A stretch of 64,000 bases of DNA from a virus, in IMG/VR virus record IMGVR_UViG_3300042484_003756, positions 1-64,000 of that record; one strand, 5' to 3'. Shown here piece after piece: positions 62,201 to 64,000 of this stretch. Below the pieces are notes generated by a model. The model did not search any database, was not told the origin of the DNA, and saw only the letters and a program-made list of their open reading frames with translations. The first letter of the stretch is position 1. Every line of letters begins with the position of its first letter. A program made the position numbers and the translations under genes.

Positions 62201-63211
62201 GTTATCCAAGAAAATAATGTTGTAAATCGTGTAAGTAAAATAGATCAAAAAGACTTTATTACTGCCATCAATTTGAGTAAGAATTACATTCAATCTTTCA
62301 ACAGATTTGAAAGCAAGATAAGCAATATTTCTCAAAGACAAAAGATTAGAGAAACTTTACAAGATATCAATGTTACTAATAATGTCCAGAACAATTCTGT
62401 GTTGCAAGTTACTAACAAAACTCAAAAGGTCCAGCTTCAAGAATTTATTCATAATTTAAATTTATTAGAAACTGAGAAGAATACTACGATCTTAAATCGT
62501 TATAGTTTTGAAAGCAATAAAAAGAATATTTCTAACTTATTTTCTGAGTTAAACGTTACTCAACAAATCAAACAAGAGAAGAGAACTGAGCGTGAATTTG
62601 CCCGTATTTCCAAGCGTTTAGAAAAAATGAATAGAGAGACCATCAAGGTTCAGGGAAATTCATATAAAGTAGAACAAAATTTCTTTGATATGATGAATTT
62701 CTATAATGAGCAAAAAGTAACAAAGACAAGTAAAGATAGAAAAGTTAGTAATTTTATTCAGTTACTAGATGTCTTGAATATTCAAAAAACTACTAATGAA
62801 CGCAAAGTTACTCAAAAGATTCAAAAGATTGAGCAGACACAAAATCGCATTGTAAATAATACTTCTCAAATTAAAATTGATGTTTACAAAGAGAAGAAAG
62901 ATAATTATTACAAAGTAGATAATCGTCAAACTTTCACTACAAATAATTATCACCAAGAGAAAGAAGAGCAGAAAAAGACAGAAAAGATAGTTGAAAACAA
63001 AGTAGAAGAGTTGCTTGTCAAGAAAATTGAAAATGTAACAAATAATTTAGTGTCCAATGTCATCACTAAAAATGAATTCCACACTATTAAAAAAGAAATA
63101 ATCCAAGAAATTTACAACATAGAAATGAAGACAGAAGAACGAATCAAAGAGCTGCGTAAGGAAACCCAGCAGACTGTACAAACTATGTTAGATAGATTCC
63201 TGAGAAGTTAA
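59294..63211 (+). CDS. Giant helical repeat protein, tape-measure or fibre candidate
   Basis: 1305 aa. Residues 1-200 form a mixed domain; 250-310 is Asn-rich; then about 950 residues of Asn/Ile/Lys/Leu-rich helix with irregular repeats of roughly 30-45 residues ('NITEKINLLKNINVTQ', 'NVTQKKINQVENIINLTNK', 'NQITEIIQKVSNFENKD'). The C-terminus is a charged coiled coil (RIKELRKETQQTVQTML). A continuous helix of this length would span about 140 nm. That fits a tape measure or a long fibre. No catalytic motif. Confidence 0.65.
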   Translation: MLDIDFIEYDKISIHSDAFITSAELNCYFQYIPSTKAISYNIKKELHTAGTTEDPDDYKIPDVSSKILPRKLYRINPFHTNYSENLELNKVNTDPDIIYPTQIKERKEKIIDYSSLGLNSDQIEFMQALQSLKSFKTDDSIKQLNIEQFESVDERVMNGFFQLYPRFMEMLSTGVSTGSFNQFFEDTETSESNNENQALINENIKRLGFNPGEVTVKKKFEVRPGNALKNEVNAYLQDISLTNNESNKSFSVSNNSTTNLNQINLQNNNKIDLQVRSSKTVNNISTANNTDFNFINNTNRTVNQQITNLSKFSEATKIDFENLYKSFLKDLNITPNIENQFFKIINQHSKNLSIEFNRILNHSEKTVYETNLKNLSTSYNFYRHIENRYREFIQNLNFFNDTVQQIKQTEINLKNTYQNIHRHSVTHKNNHFKNIVNLTKNINYEYTANDYEFQYAVLKTIKNSNQYVENKITKIKNDLNVAQQNISFVHHRMVHIQEKTNNYVAKEIKNVLNNTEYIDEYSNIIVNKISNISNNQTVRALLSLVTNEEQLRNIYTVLKQSNINTSNIKNLVDVLNYSKNNNLEITKVSSSTVENIKNLVNVSKNVVSFDNTENQILNKLSSLNITQELKSFVNLSESKSFTRIAQSYKNISNVIENLNTTSINPKLSSIRVDQKNVENFNQIINKSNFGFVVEKLSNFNTENITEKINLLKNINVTQDIKKTENLVRKVTRLARYNNVNQVTENLENLITQENNISTTEFKTEIQNLKNLINVSKSIDISKIDNVKISQISLISENIEKLSKINQVNNLTEEHIEVVKKISQLENVTQKKINQVENIINLTNKTDLSNVKLSSINQITEIIQKVSNFENKDLLNIVNLTKTVQERKIYNRISNLIKNVEVLDTVNVTQETAQNISKISNTNNINQITKDLNLISQNYREFKTSVQQINKISQVKNVDQIVKNLNFINNVIQENNVVNRVSKIDQKDFITAINLSKNYIQSFNRFESKISNISQRQKIRETLQDINVTNNVQNNSVLQVTNKTQKVQLQEFIHNLNLLETEKNTTILNRYSFESNKKNISNLFSELNVTQQIKQEKRTEREFARISKRLEKMNRETIKVQGNSYKVEQNFFDMMNFYNEQKVTKTSKDRKVSNFIQLLDVLNIQKTTNERKVTQKIQKIEQTQNRIVNNTSQIKIDVYKEKKDNYYKVDNRQTFTTNNYHQEKEEQKKTEKIVENKVEELLVKKIENVTNNLVSNVITKNEFHTIKKEIIQEIYNIEMKTEERIKELRKETQQTVQTMLDRFLRS

Positions 63212-63214
63212 TAA

Positions 63215-64000
63215 ATGGCCACTTATAAAACAGACAGAGATAGAAATTATGGATTTGTAGGTAAATTCAAGTTTAACTATACTGTTAGGTTTGATGACCA
63301 AGGCGCAATCATTGATTTTGGAAGAGTTTCTGTATTGGCCGGGGCTTATATCATTTTTAGGCAAGGTTTAGAATTTACTGCAGAAATATCTATAGGCAGA
63401 GCGTTTCCAGGCTCTGTAGCAGATTCCATTTCAGATGGTGGCGGTTTCAATTGGTTTGGAGAAACCGCAGATAGATTTAAACTAACAATACCAATTTACA
63501 AGCTTGGAGACAATTTTGGCAATAAAATACCTCTTTTGTTTAAACTTAAAGGCACAGGAGTTGATTTACGAGGCTCATTTATTTTAGATGTTCAACCACC
63601 AAAAGATGAAAATATAGATAGTTTTTTTAATATAGGTGGATCAAATATTAATAATCTTGGAAAAAGATATTACAGAGATATATCTGGAACAGTTGAAGGA
63701 TATATTTATAAAGGCAACCCATTGCTAGAAATGGTTGAAATTCTTGAACACTATCCATTAAAAGAAAACAGAGTACCCAATACTTGTCAAACAACAAATC
63801 AAGTATGGAATCCAGAAGAACTCACAGAAAAAACTGTAAGACAATGGCCAAAATATACTACTTTAAATTGGTTTGAAACTATTGATTTTTCAAAAAAAGC
63901 AAGAGTTGGTATATACATTATTCACACTAAATCAAATGGACAAACAAGTAGATTTAGTAAGTTTCAAGATTATGCGCCAGATTCTTTTGAAAGAGTTTTT
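63215..64000 (+). CDS. Beta-rich hypothetical protein, truncated by the right window edge
   Basis: 262 open codons from the ATG at 63215, three bases after the previous stop, running off the window. It starts MATYKTDRDRNYGFVGKFKF. It is beta-rich with Gly/Asp/Asn turns, and contains the segment ISGTVEGYIYKGNPLLEMVE. Likely a tail or baseplate component. The complete length is unknown. Confidence 0.75.
   Translation, partial: MATYKTDRDRNYGFVGKFKFNYTVRFDDQGAIIDFGRVSVLAGAYIIFRQGLEFTAEISIGRAFPGSVADSISDGGGFNWFGETADRFKLTIPIYKLGDNFGNKIPLLFKLKGTGVDLRGSFILDVQPPKDENIDSFFNIGGSNINNLGKRYYRDISGTVEGYIYKGNPLLEMVEILEHYPLKENRVPNTCQTTNQVWNPEELTEKTVRQWPKYTTLNWFETIDFSKKARVGIYIIHTKSNGQTSRFSKFQDYAPDSFERVF

Overview
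The window looks like part of a large, AT-rich genome of a tailed double-stranded DNA bacteriophage (Caudoviricetes). The evidence is a packaging and head module with terminase large subunit, portal, prohead protease and capsid protein, followed by neck and tail genes. Genes are packed tightly, often with TAATG or ATGA start/stop overlaps, and intrinsic terminators lie between operons. I see no integrase, rRNA, tRNA, CRISPR or IS element. I recognise no tail sheath, so a long non-contractile tail is more likely than a contractile one, but this is unproven. The host cannot be named from the sequence. LPS-type sugar genes suggest a Gram-negative host or a glycosylated virion.

Layout. 1-74: start of a minus-strand gene running off the left edge. 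249-21456 (+): packaging and head genes in order: a putative small terminase, terminase large subunit, eight proteins mostly without recognisable function, portal (with a fused C-terminal DUF559/Vsr-like nuclease domain), a prohead protease with a tail of about 1,100 residues, an acidic zinc-finger protein, a putative decoration protein and the major capsid protein. 21523-38565: a 17-kb sugar and glycosylation island between capsid and tail genes, switching strand twice (+, -, +). 38539-55699 (-): neck and tail operon, read right to left: FmdB-type ribbon, neck protein, connector, degenerate PHP-like protein, tail completion, very large beta-rich proteins and two tail-tube-like proteins. 55776-64000 (+): a small zinc ribbon, an 887-aa membrane-containing protein, a 217-aa coiled-coil protein, a 1305-aa helical repeat protein and a beta-rich protein that runs off the right edge.

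The island is the most unusual part. It encodes two aminotransferase-fold enzymes in which the PLP lysine is replaced by histidine. One is RfbH/E1-like with iron-sulfur cysteines and one is ColD-like; both are expected to be sugar 3-dehydratases. It also encodes an RmlB-like 4,6-dehydratase, a split minimal transketolase/E1-type pair, an acetolactate-synthase-like (YerE-like) enzyme, a 3-dehydroquinate-synthase-like cyclase, an HpcH/HpaI-type aldolase, a B12-radical-SAM enzyme, an HldE-type kinase, several SDR enzymes, two methyltransferases, a DUF962/Mpo1-like membrane protein and at least two glycosyltransferases. Together they suggest synthesis and transfer of an unusual deoxy, branched or cyclised sugar, either onto the virion or onto the host surface.

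Transcription units in and around the island, and the portal gene, begin with a GTATAAT box only 6-9 bases before the ATG. This predicts leaderless mRNAs. Two further recurring features of the virion proteins are zinc knuckles and a short K-[T/V/I]-A-S-type motif that may mark proteolytic processing sites.
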